Source: Serinus canaria (Eukaryota; Chordata; Aves; Passeriformes; Fringillidae). From it: a stretch of DNA of 64,000 nt. A program made the position numbers and the translations under genes. Location of the stretch: NCBI RefSeq assembly GCF_022539315.1, contig NC_066317.1, positions 56,395,179 to 56,459,178 of the forward strand, in the 5' to 3' direction. The notes below the pieces were generated by a model. That model saw only the letters and a list, made by a program, of their open reading frames with translations, was not told the DNA's origin and searched no databases. Shown here one piece after another: positions 1-13,600 of the stretch; position 1 is the stretch's first letter; every line of letters starts with the position of its first letter.

Positions 1-1548
1 AACATTTCTCATCAGCAATTTTATTATAGATCGATTTTACAGTCAATATATTGCAACAGAAGAGGTACAAAAGTGAGCATGAAGACAAACTTGTAACTGA
101 TAGTCAGAAATAACCTATTTGAAAGTATTGGTACGTGTCTATGTTGATTTATCTAAGTAGTTACATAACATCTTGCAAATAAAAATACATTTCACTTAAT
201 GTAAACATTATGGGTGAGGTCTTGGGTTGGTCCAGCCAGGCTCAGTGCAGACCTTCTATTGCTATTGAAGAGATGAGGCTTATCTAGAGATGCTCCAAAT
301 GACACCAGCTTGGGCAGTTCCATAACGAAGCTTTGCACCCTGGGCAGTCACTAGAACATGACAGTAGAACCTTCTCCCCGGGGGGATCATGGAAACCCCA
401 GTGTGCCTAAAGGTTTGGCAACTGCTGCTCACACTGTCACCTCAGCCCCTAGGAGCATGTCTGCAGCAAAGCCTGCTCTGTTCTCTTGGTGTCAGTGGCA
501 CTGAGCCACAAGCTGGCCTCAGATACTTGTTTTGCTATAAACACTGCACTTGAGACTGGTAAAACAGAAATCAAAGGAAATCAGTGAAACCTGCTGTTTC
601 AGTGCACCACAGCACGTCACTGCTTGTGAATTATACACCCCAAGGCATCACCTTTCACTGCAGAAACTGAGGTCAAGAGACTCCTTATTGTGGCAACCGT
701 TTGATGTTTGTTTCTATTCCAGTGCATGGCCAAGCTGTGGCCTGAGGGACCTTTCCTGAAAGCTGGAAGGCGACTGTTTACTGCTATATTAAGAACAAAA
801 TGTAATCTGACCGACAGTGGTGTATCCAGGAGGATTTTAATGGAGCTATCTGAGTCAGCCTCACTATTTTCTGTCCCAGCTGCCTACTAAGCAGTTTTTA
901 CAGGTGCAGGCAACCCTCTGAGCAGGTTCTGTTTTTTTCTTAGCTCAGCTCAGCTGTCTTCCCACCAGCTGCTTACTGTGATACCCATTAAAAGGCAAGA
1001 ACTGCTCTGCCTATTCCATTGCTTGCTCCACCTGGTCAGAAGTGTCACAGTACCTGGGAAAGCCATGATTTATACTATGTGCCAATGGGCAACATTCCCC
1101 TCTGGGGAAATTTGCACTGGGATGCAGGGAAAATGTGGCGTGCCTTGGTCATTTCCTGCTTAACCTTTCAGCAGGAAGGAAGATGAGCTCTGATCTAGGC
1201 AAGTTCTGCCTATACTGGAAGGTCTCTTTCTTCTCTGTGCATGCCCCAGGGAATCCCTGCTCTGTGCCAGTGGCAAGCTGTACAGGAGGGAGCAAACCAG
1301 GGCAAAGAATCTGCCTTCAACTGCTGACCACAGCCCCAGTCCATCTGAAACATGTTTGTGTGTGTGTGTACAGCATCACACCTCAGGTATCATCTCCTGC
1401 TATTTGGCTGTTAGTATCACAGCAAAGATTTCTGGTTATGGACTCAGCACACACCATGCTACTGTTATCACTCTTTGCTATGTAGCCACATCTTCTCCAG
1501 CTTTGCACACAAGGAAGGGAATTCTTCAGTAGCACTGAGAGCTCTGTT
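1..1548 (-). other. CD38: CD38 3' untranslated region
   Basis: DNA downstream of the CD38 stop codon. No conserved ORF is visible on either strand. Two minus-strand polyadenylation hexamers occur: ATTAAA (836-841) and AATAAA (20-25). The second suggests the long 3' end lies at or just outside the left edge. The extent is inferred. Confidence 0.55.
20..25 (-). terminator. Candidate CD38 polyadenylation signal AATAAA
   Basis: Reverse complement of TTTATT, about 1.5 kb beyond the CD38 stop. A weaker ATTAAA is at 836-841. Which one is used cannot be told from sequence. Confidence 0.4.
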
Positions 1549-1630
1549 TCACAGGATTGCTGAGCTGTTGGTGCAAAGCCTGCAGTCTGCGTGGTCTGGG
1601 CTATGCACACACTGAAGGAGCTGAACAGGC
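1549..1630 (-). CDS. CD38: CD38 exon 8 (C-terminus and stop)
   Basis: 82 coding nt after acceptor ATGTCAG, phase 2 in; residues 282-308. Encodes PVQLLQCVHSPDHADC, the conserved C-terminal disulfide loop, then RLCTNSSAIL and TGA. There is no hydrophobic GPI tail, as expected for a type II protein. An extra cysteine (RLC) lies beyond the usual end. Confidence 0.93.
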
Positions 1631-4600
1631 CTGACATAAGACACAAAACAAACAAATATTTAATAATCAATTTGCAAGTATAACAGAATTGCTTCACAGT
1701 TACTGAATGCAATGTGAAAATCAAAGTGCACGTTACATCCACGCTTATCAAGCAGAGGGATTTTCTTAGGGTAATTCTTTTTGATCTTGCTTCAGAAAGG
1801 TAATTTTGGTGTTTTTAGGGATAAGGGCAAATCAGTACAAACCAAAGTAGGATCTGACCTCACAGCATGTCAGCTATTCTGCAATATAAAAAATAATTAT
1901 GAAAAAGAAGAAAGATCTCTTGCACAGATTGTGGAATTGTGGAATTCCTGCCATGCTGGAAGCTCACCATCTGTCTCACTCACGGGCAAACCCTACTACT
2001 ACAACAGAAAGCTGTTGCTGTGAATGTCAGATATGATGAGATTTTTTTCTAATGCATCCAGTGAAGCCAGTTTTAAAGTTACTTCTGGAAGATACTTGTT
2101 GAGATGGACAAAAGCAAGAGAACACAACCAGCAGCAGTTGCTACAAGGCATGCAAAGGCAGATGCTCAGCTGATACAGCCCCACACAGTTCTGTTTGTGA
2201 TGACTACAGGGGAGTGAAGCCAACTCACACAGCCTATCCTGAAATTTGGCTTTACCTGTAAATTTGTTATTTTATTATTATTCTGCATATAAAATAGCAA
2301 AATTAATTGTCTGCGTTGCTCAACCCAGTTGTTTATGTATGTGATAGTTGGACTCTGACAAAAAGCTCTACTTGTCACTTTACCTTCAGCCATGAGTTGT
2401 GAGGCACAGCAATTTCCTTGTAGCACAGGTTCCTCCCTGTGCTAAGCTACAAGGGGTCTAAACTGTGATACATTTCCCTTTCCTGCCTTGCCCCATAGCT
2501 TAATTCATCCTAGGCTGAAATAATCTGTACCTGCTTACAGGTCCTGGGAGTATTGGTTAAGGTTCCATTTACCCAAAGAGAAAGTAAACACCTGACTTGG
2601 CAGGTTTATGCTCCACACCAGCGCTAATTTTTTCACAAAGTGAAGAGCACCCATTAATCAGGTTCAGCAATACCCAGACAGGAATATATTGCTCTGCCTT
2701 CAGACTTAAAGACCTATCATTTTTCTCCTTTGCAGACCAATTTTTCCTTACTTAAACTATTGTTACAAATTCAGAAGTTCAGAGAAATCTTTGTTTACTT
2801 TGGAAGTGTTCTTATCCAAGTCTGAGTCCTTGACACTGAAAAGCTGTTCCTGACAGATAAGATATAAGCAATATTGAATGTTTTTCACTTTTCTAACACC
2901 TCTAAAGAAAAATTTTGCTCTCTGTGGAGGTCTCTGAACCCACAGATAGGGATAAAGGGTCTCTGGCTTTTGTATTTCCTCAGCGGGAAGATGGAGATTT
3001 CAGGCAAGTCAGGGCTTGGGCTGCTGTTTCACGGACTCCTGGTTTTTGCTCCTGACAGTGGTAAATTACAGTAATTAGTAATGCTTATCGTGTCTCATGC
3101 CTCACTCTCTGACAAAGCAGCAGGACAGAAAGCATGCTCAAACCATGGTGAAGGAAGTAAGGGCCCCCCTTGGCACCCTGTGTTATCTGTATGCAGCAGG
3201 GAGGAAAGCTGCCTGTTTGGTTCAGAGTATTATAGGTAAAAGCCCAGTCTGGAGAAAATCTGGTGGCTGGATTGCTGGATTGCTCCCTTTCTGAATAAAA
3301 CTGACCATGCTCAATGGGAGGTGTAGGGCAGAGAGCAAACCCAGACCCAGCCAGCCCCAGGGCTGCAGCCTGGCTGGAAGCCCCTGAGAAAGACCCAGCC
3401 ACACTGGAGGGAGTGGCAGTGAGGAGGAAGTCTGCTCTAGCTTGCTGTAAACCTGCAATATTAGTTTTATGTTAGCAAAGCCATCACCAATAAGAGAGGA
3501 TAATTACCTGTAATTGTCTTCACAGATGATCTTAAAGTTTCGTTCTTCTAAAATGTGTATTAATCTCTGAATGGACTGACCTGAGCAGGATTCACTGTGG
3601 AGAGAAGCCTTCAGTTACCTGTGTTCCTTGTGTGTACAAAATGCTCACCCAAATTCCACACTATGTCACTGCTTTATTACAGGTAAGATTCTTTAGAAGC
3701 TTGTTTGCTAATGTGCTGAGAAGGCCATTGGGTTTGTGGAGCTTTGGCTGCCATTGGGCCCTTGCTGGTAGAAGCTCTGTGATGTCCAGCTGTGCATCTT
3801 GCATGAGAGCTTTGTGCAGCAGGAGGTCTGTGGGACAGCACTCAGTCCCACTGCCAGCTCAGGGTGCTCTAGAACTGCTCACTGCTGCTGGTGGCTTCCA
3901 CTGCAGCACAATACAAGGCTGACTGAAATCTCTCAGAGGGCAGAAGGGTCAAGTCCTCTCTGTGATGAGAAAAGGCCAACCATGGAAGCCAGCAGTGAAG
4001 TCCCAGGTAGGAAGTGAGATAGGAGGAAACTGACAGAAAGCAGGGGATGAAGCAGGCCATGAGCACCTCAGTTTACAGCTGCTGCTGCCCTGTTTTGGAA
4101 AGGGGATGTTTCAACCATTTTTGCATTAGTAGGAGCCCTAACTTGTGTATTTCTTTCCCATCCAGATAAAGGTTTAAAGAAGCATGTAGCTCTCTCCAGA
4201 TCTATATCTCTATGTTTAATTTAATTAAATAGCCCAAGGGCCCCAAAGCTTTAGTGAAAAGTTTGACAAATGTCATAGGCACAGACAGAGACAGAGCAAA
4301 AGGCTTGCTACCTCAAGGTAAAAATCATCTCCTCATCCAGAGTACTAGGGACAAATCCAGTTCCTAACATATGACATTAGTGGAGAGCACTGCCAGCTCT
4401 TCTTTGTTCACTAGACTTGGCAAGTTATCAGTGATTCAACATGGAATACAAATCAGAAGATATAAGGAATGCACACTATTGGGAGCACCCCCCACCACTC
4501 TCTCCTTGGAAGCAAGTAGAAAATAAAAAGGAAATTGCTATGAATTTGTCACAGGAGGAGGATGTGTCTAGCAAGAGGGCTGGCAGGGCACTGCCTTGTG

Positions 4601-7600
4601 TGAGCTGCTGAGGGGGAGCACAGCAAAAATTTCTGATGCTGGGAAATCATGGGACAAAGGTTGCAGTGCCATGTGAGGGGAAACTGATGTAAAGATTGTC
4701 CTTTTCTTTACTCAATGTCCTTTTCTTCAGCAAACCTTTATGCAAAGGACCACAAGACTCAGCCTGGTGTGCTGACCCCAGCAGAGATGCACACCATGAG
4801 CCATGGCAGGTGTGTCAGCTCACGGAAAGGGAACACTCCTGGGTGCCTGGGCAGAGGGAGGGGCTGGAACGCTGGAGCTGCAGCTGGGTCAGAGAGTGAG
4901 GCTGTCTGAGCAAGGTCCACACTCCTTCCTGAGCTGCACTGCATCAGCACAGCCTGCTGCCTGATCTGTGGCACCAAAGCTGCTGTTTCTGTCATGGAGA
5001 TCATTAAGAACAGGAAAAACTGTGGCAGGGCACTATGGCCATGTGAGCCACAGAACTGGCTCTGAAAGGAGGGGTCAAAGGCACAGAGCCTCATGCTTAG
5101 TGTTTCAAATGTGGTAGATCTGCAAATGAATCTGCATGGGATGAAAAATACCACTCAGAAAGGCTCAGATGGGATTTGAGGTTGCTGTTTTGGTGTCAGT
5201 AATTCCATGGTAATCATTTCAACTATAGATTTGCTATTAAAAATCACAGAATTATTTAGGTCAGAGGAGGCTGCTTGAGATCAAACCAATATGAGCTGGG
5301 AAAGGTTGCCCAGGTCCCAGTTAGGTTTTGAGTTGTGGGGTCTGTGAAGACCCCACAACCTGTTCTGTCATTCAAAAGTGGCTGTGCTCAGCATAATTAT
5401 ACTACACCTGTAGACAAACATATCCATGTTTGGATGGATACATGGACATGTTTATCCTTGCAGACATAGCCTGTTCTCTGACTTCATTGCTGCACCCATA
5501 GCAAAGATCTGTAGACCTCAGTGGAGTTGAAAGGAACTTAAAGGTCATGGGACCTCTTGAAAGCAAGGAAAATGTCATTGTGTTTTATCTATAACTGTTC
5601 AGCAGTACCTACAAAAAATACTAGGAGAAACAACAGCATAAATATTATTTTTTCCTGCCAAGTAAGCACCTAGAAGGTGAGTGTAAAGCAGATTTCATGA
5701 GTTTAAGACAGTGCTGCTGCCAGACCTGAGCTGTGCCCTGTGCCTTCCCCACACTGCTGGTCACTGTGCACCAGTGCGACTTACCTTTGAGGTCCACCAA
5801 TGTTCTGCATAAGCCAAATGTGCACTTCAGTGACTTTATCTGGATCCAGGTTAAAGATCTCAATACTTCCAAAAATGCTGTAAGAATGGACCATGGAACA
5901 GCAAAACACTCTTAGTTATCTCAGAAAGATGTAGAGACTATGTTCCCCAAATACTAGAGCTTATTAGTGCTGCTGTTACTCTCTGTGAGAGAACATTATC
6001 TTGCCAATGGATTTTCACAGACTATTTAATTGCCTTGTGGTCAAATGGTGTCTCCCCATTCTTATTTCACTTTCAGGGGAACTTTTGAGACTGCCTGCAG
6101 ACAGAAACAAGATGAAGTTTTGGCATCTTTAGTGCCTTTTCTCCTGTTCAGTTTCCTGGCTGTTGATTTGGTTTGGTGCCAGGGAAATAACCATGGTGGC
6201 TCCCCCAGAGAGCATATCCTTCATCTTTTGCTATTATTCAAGACTGCACTCCAGCCAGGTAGCCAAGTCTAGTGAAGGAAAATCAAAGAAACTGTAATAA
6301 CCAGTTGAGCAGTAAGAGCACCCTGCATACCCCACCCAGACACCCCCTGAAGGATTTCTCTGAATAGAAGGAGTGAAAAGAATCAGCTTTCAAACATCCA
6401 GGAGCGAGTTTACCCAAATCCCTTCTGCACTGGGACTCACAGACAGCCACATGCAGCCCCACAGAAACATGAATGGTTTTGTGCTGAGTGAGTACCTGCT
6501 GCTTCTGAAAGCTCCAGCTTCTACTGATCCATTGAGCATCACTTGAACCACACCACATGCTGCTTCTGCAAACTGAACCAGACCAACAGACATTACACTC
6601 TGACACTACAGGCAGGGCCATGGCAGACTTGGGGCTGGTAGAATTCATGGATGTCCTCAGAACTGTCTAATACAAGCAGAGGATCTGGGCAATATTTTTA
6701 CAGAACATTTCAGTGCAAAAAAAAAAAAATTCTGAAGGCAAAACTGTGATAAAGCCCCATTAGACAGCTGTGAATTGGCAGTCTAAGGCTGCAAGAGACT
6801 GGTACAGCAGCTTGTTTGGATTCGGTTTTTATAGGGCTTTCCAGAGCCCCTACAGCTGCAGCTGTCTGTAGTAACTCACAGCTGTCTGTAGTAACTCCCA
6901 GTAATCCTCAGACTCCTTCAACTCAAAAAGTAAGGACAAGCCAGAGCAGAGGTATCACTAGTTTAAGGACACACAGACCACCACATACTTGTTTCCTTGT
7001 GACTCAGGCTCTGTGTTATTTTTGTGGCTTGGGATTTTTCTCTCTTGATATTTTAGTAAAATTATCACTGAGGTTTTTTTACTTTGATTTTTAATATACT
7101 GGATCATGTAGTCACTGCTTTTTTATTCTTTAAAACCCATGTCCAAATATTTAAAGACTACTAAGGTCTATAATACACCATTGGTAAGGCAAAGAATTTT
7201 TAAAAAGCTTAATGCAGGTGACTGTACTTATCAAATCTTTCGTGTCCTCACAAACAATGGGGCTCAAACTCAGATCCTGAGAGCTGCAAAGTTTCAGGAA
7301 GTTTCATTTTGTGTAACTTTCAAATGTATGAAGCATGAGTTTTAGTCGATCTTGAATTTAAATGGCAAGGAAGCCTGCAGCTGAGCAAACCTGAGTCTGT
7401 ATGTGATTCTACCTCTCACACAACCTGGAACTGAACCATTTACACTCCTAGTTTACCCATAAAACAGTTTTTTGGGTTTTTTTGGGTTTTTTTTATGGTG
7501 AGTAGACTTTTTCTTACATACAAGAGAACTGGAGCATACAGGAATGCTTATTTTCCACCTGGCTAGTCATCTACTAATAGTCATACCAAGGGTGAAATCT

Positions 7601-10600
7601 CTAGAGACAGGTAAAATTAAAGTAATCCAGGACATCAGGTTTTTCTCTGGCAGTTTGATCCTGTATAGTGCTGATTCAATAAAGCCAGGCTAATTGCTTA
7701 ACTGGGACCAGCAGGATCTCATTCCTGTGATGGGAGTTGGCATGTGTCTGTGGGTGGGGACATCACAGGAACCTTGCCAGGCACTGGTGCGGGAGGATGT
7801 GCTCTTCAGGTTTATGCTGGGGAGTGCAAGGGGATTCTCAGCCTCTTGGAAAATGTCTGTGCCAATCTGGGTGCTGTTTTCCACACATCTATCTGCTAAA
7901 ATAGATTTTAGTGTAGCAATTTCTCTTCTGTGATTTAATTAAGGTGATTGTTATAATTGTGAGTATTACTTGCAGTGCTCCAGGTCTCTGCCAAGGGCTG
8001 TTCCAGACACTGACACTCAACTTCTGTGCACAAAAAGAATGCCTGAACTACAAGGGCATCAAATGTTGTACATAAAATATGGGACCTTGGATCCCAACAC
8101 CATGATTTCTAGCACCTGGAGCTAAAGCTTTTGTCAACTTCTACTATTCCATCTTTTATGTCCAATCTGCAAAATCATATTTTTTGGCAATGTCAGGAAC
8201 TTAGTGCCTTTCCTCACTTTTGGATTCAGGGAGATTTAGTCCAGATCTTACCATCTTGGATGCCATTTTCCAGAACACAGAGCCAGGGTTGGTCTCACAT
8301 TCATTCCGTTTTGGACAAGACTCATAGTTAATTCCTGAGAAAAAACACATTTATAGAAAAGCTAAGATTAGAGTGAATATTTTTGCGAGGCTTATGTGGC
8401 TTTGTGGGCAAAAAGATTTGCCCTTTATCAAAGCAAGAAGGCTAAATGGGGAGAGGGCTCTAAAAGGAGAAGGAATTTGCATCTGTTCAAAGGTCCCCCT
8501 GTTTGCTCACACTCTTTTCAGGGAGACAGTTGCAGATGCCATATCACAAAGAATTCTCAGAAAACAGAGAAGGGAAAACACACAATCCCAAATGTGAGAA
8601 ACAGGCTGGCTCTTGACAGGTACTGTCTGACTGCATTGAAAAACCAAACTTTGCCCAGCATTTTCAGCAATTCCAGCCCAGTCTAAAGTTCCCAGCCTTA
8701 AGCACCAACCCAGGAGTCACGTGGGCAGTGGTACCCCCAGGTACCTGCACACTGCCCCAGCACTTTGATGTGGCCAGGTCCTTCCTGAATGACATTCCTG
8801 CTTTGCAGTGTGTCCCCTAGGAACAAGAGGGTAGAAGCAAGCAAACAAAGCACAGGGGGCTAGATGTGGCCATTAGGTAAAGCAGCAACTTGGTGTTAAA
8901 ATAACATCCAAAGTTGTGTTTTTTAATTTAACCTGAGAAATAGGTGCTATTTTCAGAATTACAAAATATTGGACAGTTAAGATTTTAAAGTAAATCACTA
9001 GAAAAGAATGTGAAAAGGACTGTGTTTAGGTGTAGATTACCTGGGGCAGAGGGGTCTCCACACCATGAAACTCTGTCAGCCATGTAACCTAGCAGGGTGT
9101 CCTCCAAGGTCAGGAAATTTTGATTGGATTTTGTATAACGATGAACAAGGTCACCTGTCTTGCTCCAAAACAGTGACTGTGAAATAAGGTACAATGTCTG
9201 GTGAGTGGTAGCTACACTACAGCTGGCCAGAAAACTGTTCTGGAGAGAACCAGAAAGTTAATGATAATGAAGGAGTTTTATTGAAATGCAGCAAGTTCAC
9301 CTTAGTGGGTCAGGTCTTATTTGAACACTGTCGTTTGCAGAATATTTTGGGTGGGTTTTTTTTTGGTGGAAAGGTACATGGTTAGCTTCTAGGGGATTTT
9401 GAAGGAAAGGTTTGGCTAGTTTTCATAGGATATTTCCCAAATTTGTTGTTTGCTTTTGAGGTGCACATGGAAGAAGAGCTTTCTGGAAGCAGTGTCCCTC
9501 TAGCAGCATGGTGGCATGCTCCTTACAGAGAGCCACATGCTCAGGGCATGGGGACATCCCTGCCACTTGGCTGGGATGATCCTGGCTTGAGGCAAGCCTC
9601 ACACAGGGAAGATTCCCAGCAATAGATGGGCAGGGTTACTGGGGCCCAAAGGTGGAACTGCAGGACTGTTGCAGTAAGGGCAAGAGTAAAATTCCATTCT
9701 CCTCAACCTTCAGACCCTCCCAGCTGTTATGGGTGAGATCCCATTGCCCAGACCTGGCTTCCCACCACAGCCCACCCTGCACTGCTGTTACCTTGTTGCA
9801 GGGTATAGGGTGACTGCCCAGCTCCATTAAAGGCTGATAATCTTCTGGTGTGATATTACAGGGGTTCTTGTAAATGAAGGCATCTTTCAATGATTCCCAT
9901 ATTTTTAGACAATCCTTATCTCTGACAAAAGATTAAAACATTGTTAATAAATATTTATGAGTATTTGTGCCCATGAAAGGCTCTGCCTCTGTTGTGGTCA
10001 AACACTCTGGGTCAGATGTTAGAAGAATTCCAACTATGCTCAGGCACCAAATATATAATCCATTAAAAAAGCAGAGTATCTTCAGCAGATTAAGTATATA
10101 CTGAGGAAAGAACAGTTCAAAATCATCTCTCTTTCCTACATTTCAAATTAGTTCACTGCAGTATCTTAAAAAAATCTTTACCCCTTAAAATGATCAGTGC
10201 TGATTTTACAGAACCAAAAGATCAAATTTCTTGATTATTCACACCAAATCATGAGAAGCAAATAGCTTCCCAGACTATATGTTGTACATTGTAAAAGTAT
10301 GGTCAAAGGCTATTGTCTCCTCAGATACAGCAAGCCAAAAATATGGCTTGTCTTTGCAGACAGTTTGATCCTAGAGAAAAAAAAAATCTGTAATTTTATC
10401 TAAAACAAAAGCAGAGATTTAGGTTTTTTTGGACCTGAGATTATTTTTATTTCTGCACTAATTTTCAGCTGTTGACTTTGCTAGAGGCACAGTTGACTTG
10501 CACATGGGTAACCAGGATCCAGATCAGGTGCCACTGTACAATGCTGTCTGAAACTGAGCCTGGGAGCAGGGACAGGACACCTCAGCCTGGAGGGTCTCCA

Positions 10601-13600
10601 GCTAAGCAGCCAGCTGAGGCAGCCCTGGCATGTCATGTCATGTCATGTCATGTCATGTCATGTCATGTCATGTCATGTCATCTGTCACAGGGACAGCCCC
10701 AGTTGCATTGGGGACCACATGTCTCATTTGTATGAACCCAATTTACCTCTTGGCAAATAAAGATGAGTAACAATGATAATTTTTTAACAGGACTGTTATC
10801 TTCCATTCAAGAGCCTAAATGCACTTTCAGTTGCATCACCGTAGAAATAAGAAGCCAAGCTGTGGGTACTGCAGGGAGCATGGTCATTGTTTTGCTCTTG
10901 CACTCTTGTGTCAGCAAGAATTCACGTTTTACTTAGCAGGACTTAACTTGGGTGTATTAAATTTTCTCCTGGAGCTCATTTCTCTGTCTGAAAAGCATAA
11001 ATAACCCACAGAGGCCATACTCCAAACTTAGGTACTTTATTTAGGGGTTAGGAAGCTGTAAATACCTCTCCCTGTCACTAAGGATTCCAACAGGGACACA
11101 CTGAATCATCCAAAAGAGAGGGCTCCTGTGGATGGAGGGGTGACTTTAGAGAATAGGCAGCTGTTCCCTTTGCTCTGCACAGTCAGTGGTATCATAAAGA
11201 CAATTTGTACAGCTTGGCTGTGAGCACAGACACATCTCATAAACATTTATATGGCTCACATTTTTTAATTTGTCAAATGACTCCAGGCAGGCCTTTCTTT
11301 TTTCTTTTTTTTTTTTTAACCTATTCCTGAGATCTGCTTTATGTAAGAGCTTTAACAGTCCCAGGTGACAGCTGGGTACCTGATGATCTATCCTTTCATA
11401 TGGCAAAGTTTTTATGCTTGGTCTCAGAAGACAAAATATTTTTCAAGAAACCATAAAAAAACCCCATGTTTTTTTATTTCCAAAGCAGAGAGGTAGGAGA
11501 TAGACACAATATAAAACATTTCTGCTGCTAGACTCAAGCCATGGCCATGAGAGACAAAAGAAAACCATCCAGGTGATTCATGATCATGCCAAGAGAGATT
11601 GCTGAGTCACTAATCCAAAGAATCAGTGTTCCATCCTGTCTAAGACACCAAACTTAGCAGTGCATGACGTGTGTCAACATCACCAGTTGAGAAGAATCAC
11701 CTGAGAGAAGAATCTTTATGTACAGTCCTGGCAGAGCTGAGCAAAATTGCATCTTTAATGTCATAAAAGCTGGTAGGTCTTAGCCTGCAAGTGGGGAAGG
11801 CTCTTCTACAGCTGCTAATCACTGTGGAACTGCCAGCTGTATCACAGGGAAGGATGTTAGTCATGAAGATGGGCTTTTATGGAAACTAGGCAATTTCAAG
11901 CATTGTTTTAGAAATAAAAATGTAAAAATCAATGTAAAAAATACATAAAAGGCTAAACAACCTTTTCTTTTTGCTGTCCTCACTTACCAACATGGGGTTT
12001 TTTTACACATGAATAATAATAAATCATTGATTTGCCACTGAAAAACTGTTTCTTGGATATGAAGCACAAATTTTGTCTCACATCCTAAAGAGATTACCAG
12101 GCACATAGAACTGTGATTTTGGTTTACATATGATAAGCAGTGAGAAGGCTTGAGGACCTGCAAACCCAGCTCCAGGAAGATGTGCCATTCTTTCCAGTTC
12201 TACTGTTGAAGTAGATTCTGTTAATAAATATTCACCTGACCTTTTTCCAACACAGAAAGAATGTGCAGCATTTGACTCACACTGAGCAGAGGTGAGGGCA
12301 GAGACTTTCTGTAGCTCTGGGCCTTCTGAAACAATTTGAGAAGTTTGCTGGCATGTGGTATGCTAAAAATTCCAGCAAGAACAGCTTCAGGTTGAAACAA
12401 GAACATGTGCCTTGCCAAAAAAACCCAAAAGACAAACACCTGAGAAACAAACTTTTCCCTTAAAGCTGCTCCCAAGTCATAGAATGTGTGGATTTAGTGT
12501 TCCTTCTGGATTTACAGAAGAAATAAAGGCCACAAAAGAGATTCTCACTCTACCAGTCAATTAAATTTATCTAATTTAGATAATTCTGGAGTCCATGGGG
12601 AATACTCTCATGTCCCACACTGCTGTGGGCCTTGGGCTCTCTCTTTCTCTGGCATTTGTTTGTATATTTTGGGCTGTATACAAACTAATTCTGCATCCTA
12701 TCTGCAAATGCCATATCATCTCTTCAGACATAATGTACTTCTTCCTTTGAGGCTAGCTTTGTTTATGCTGAAATACCTAAGCAATTTATTCTACTTTAGA
12801 CTCTGAAATATTGAATCCAAATTCAGTGATATGTAACATAAATATACTCTAATTTTGTGTTCAATTTTTTCAAGTTTTATTTTTATGAATAGAGTTTGGG
12901 CAATACAGGTAAATGTGAAATAACAGCTAACAGAAAGAACACATGAAATCTGTGAACTTGAAGACTACAACATTTCTCTGGAAAACATGGACTGAAGAAC
13001 TTGTCTTAAGATCTTTTTCAGCCAGAGATTCTAACCTGAACTCAGTATAGCAAACAGTTAATAATAAGGAAAAGTTTCTTTGTATCCCAACCTTTACATA
13101 TAGTAAAGGCTGGGATACAAAGAAACTTTTCCTTATTAAATTCTAATGTTTTACATGCTGCAAAGCATATCCTCCATTTGTCCTTACACAGGGGTAGAAG
13201 TTGCATTTTCCAATAAATTTGAGCATGTCTATCCATCTGCTTGTATATGAATATCACATCAATCTATCAAGCGAAATCTGGGGCCAAGAATATTTCCATT
13301 AGCATCTATCCCAGCAGCCAAATTTTAATGTGCATATTAGAAAAATGGACAGCTTCTGCATCATTATTTCTTGCATATCCATACACTGGTCTGGTTAACC
13401 TTGAAAGAATATCCTACACTGAAAGGAACGGGATAGCACTGAATTATCTGGTAAATAACTGTTACTATAGATTTTTCTTTTTGCTTTACAATTTTTTTTC
13501 TTTAACTGGACATGACAGAGCAAATTCATGCCCAATTGAAACTGATTTAATTGGTATAATATCAAGGATAAGTTTAATCTCTTCTGATTTCAGTTACACC

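Larger units (their letters stand above)
3595..5784 (-). other. CD38 intron 6
   Basis: 2190 nt. It contains an antisense CR1 fragment (5238-5400) with an 11-bp perfect palindrome. The rest shows no recognisable feature; long ORFs in it lack any family signature. Confidence 0.75.
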
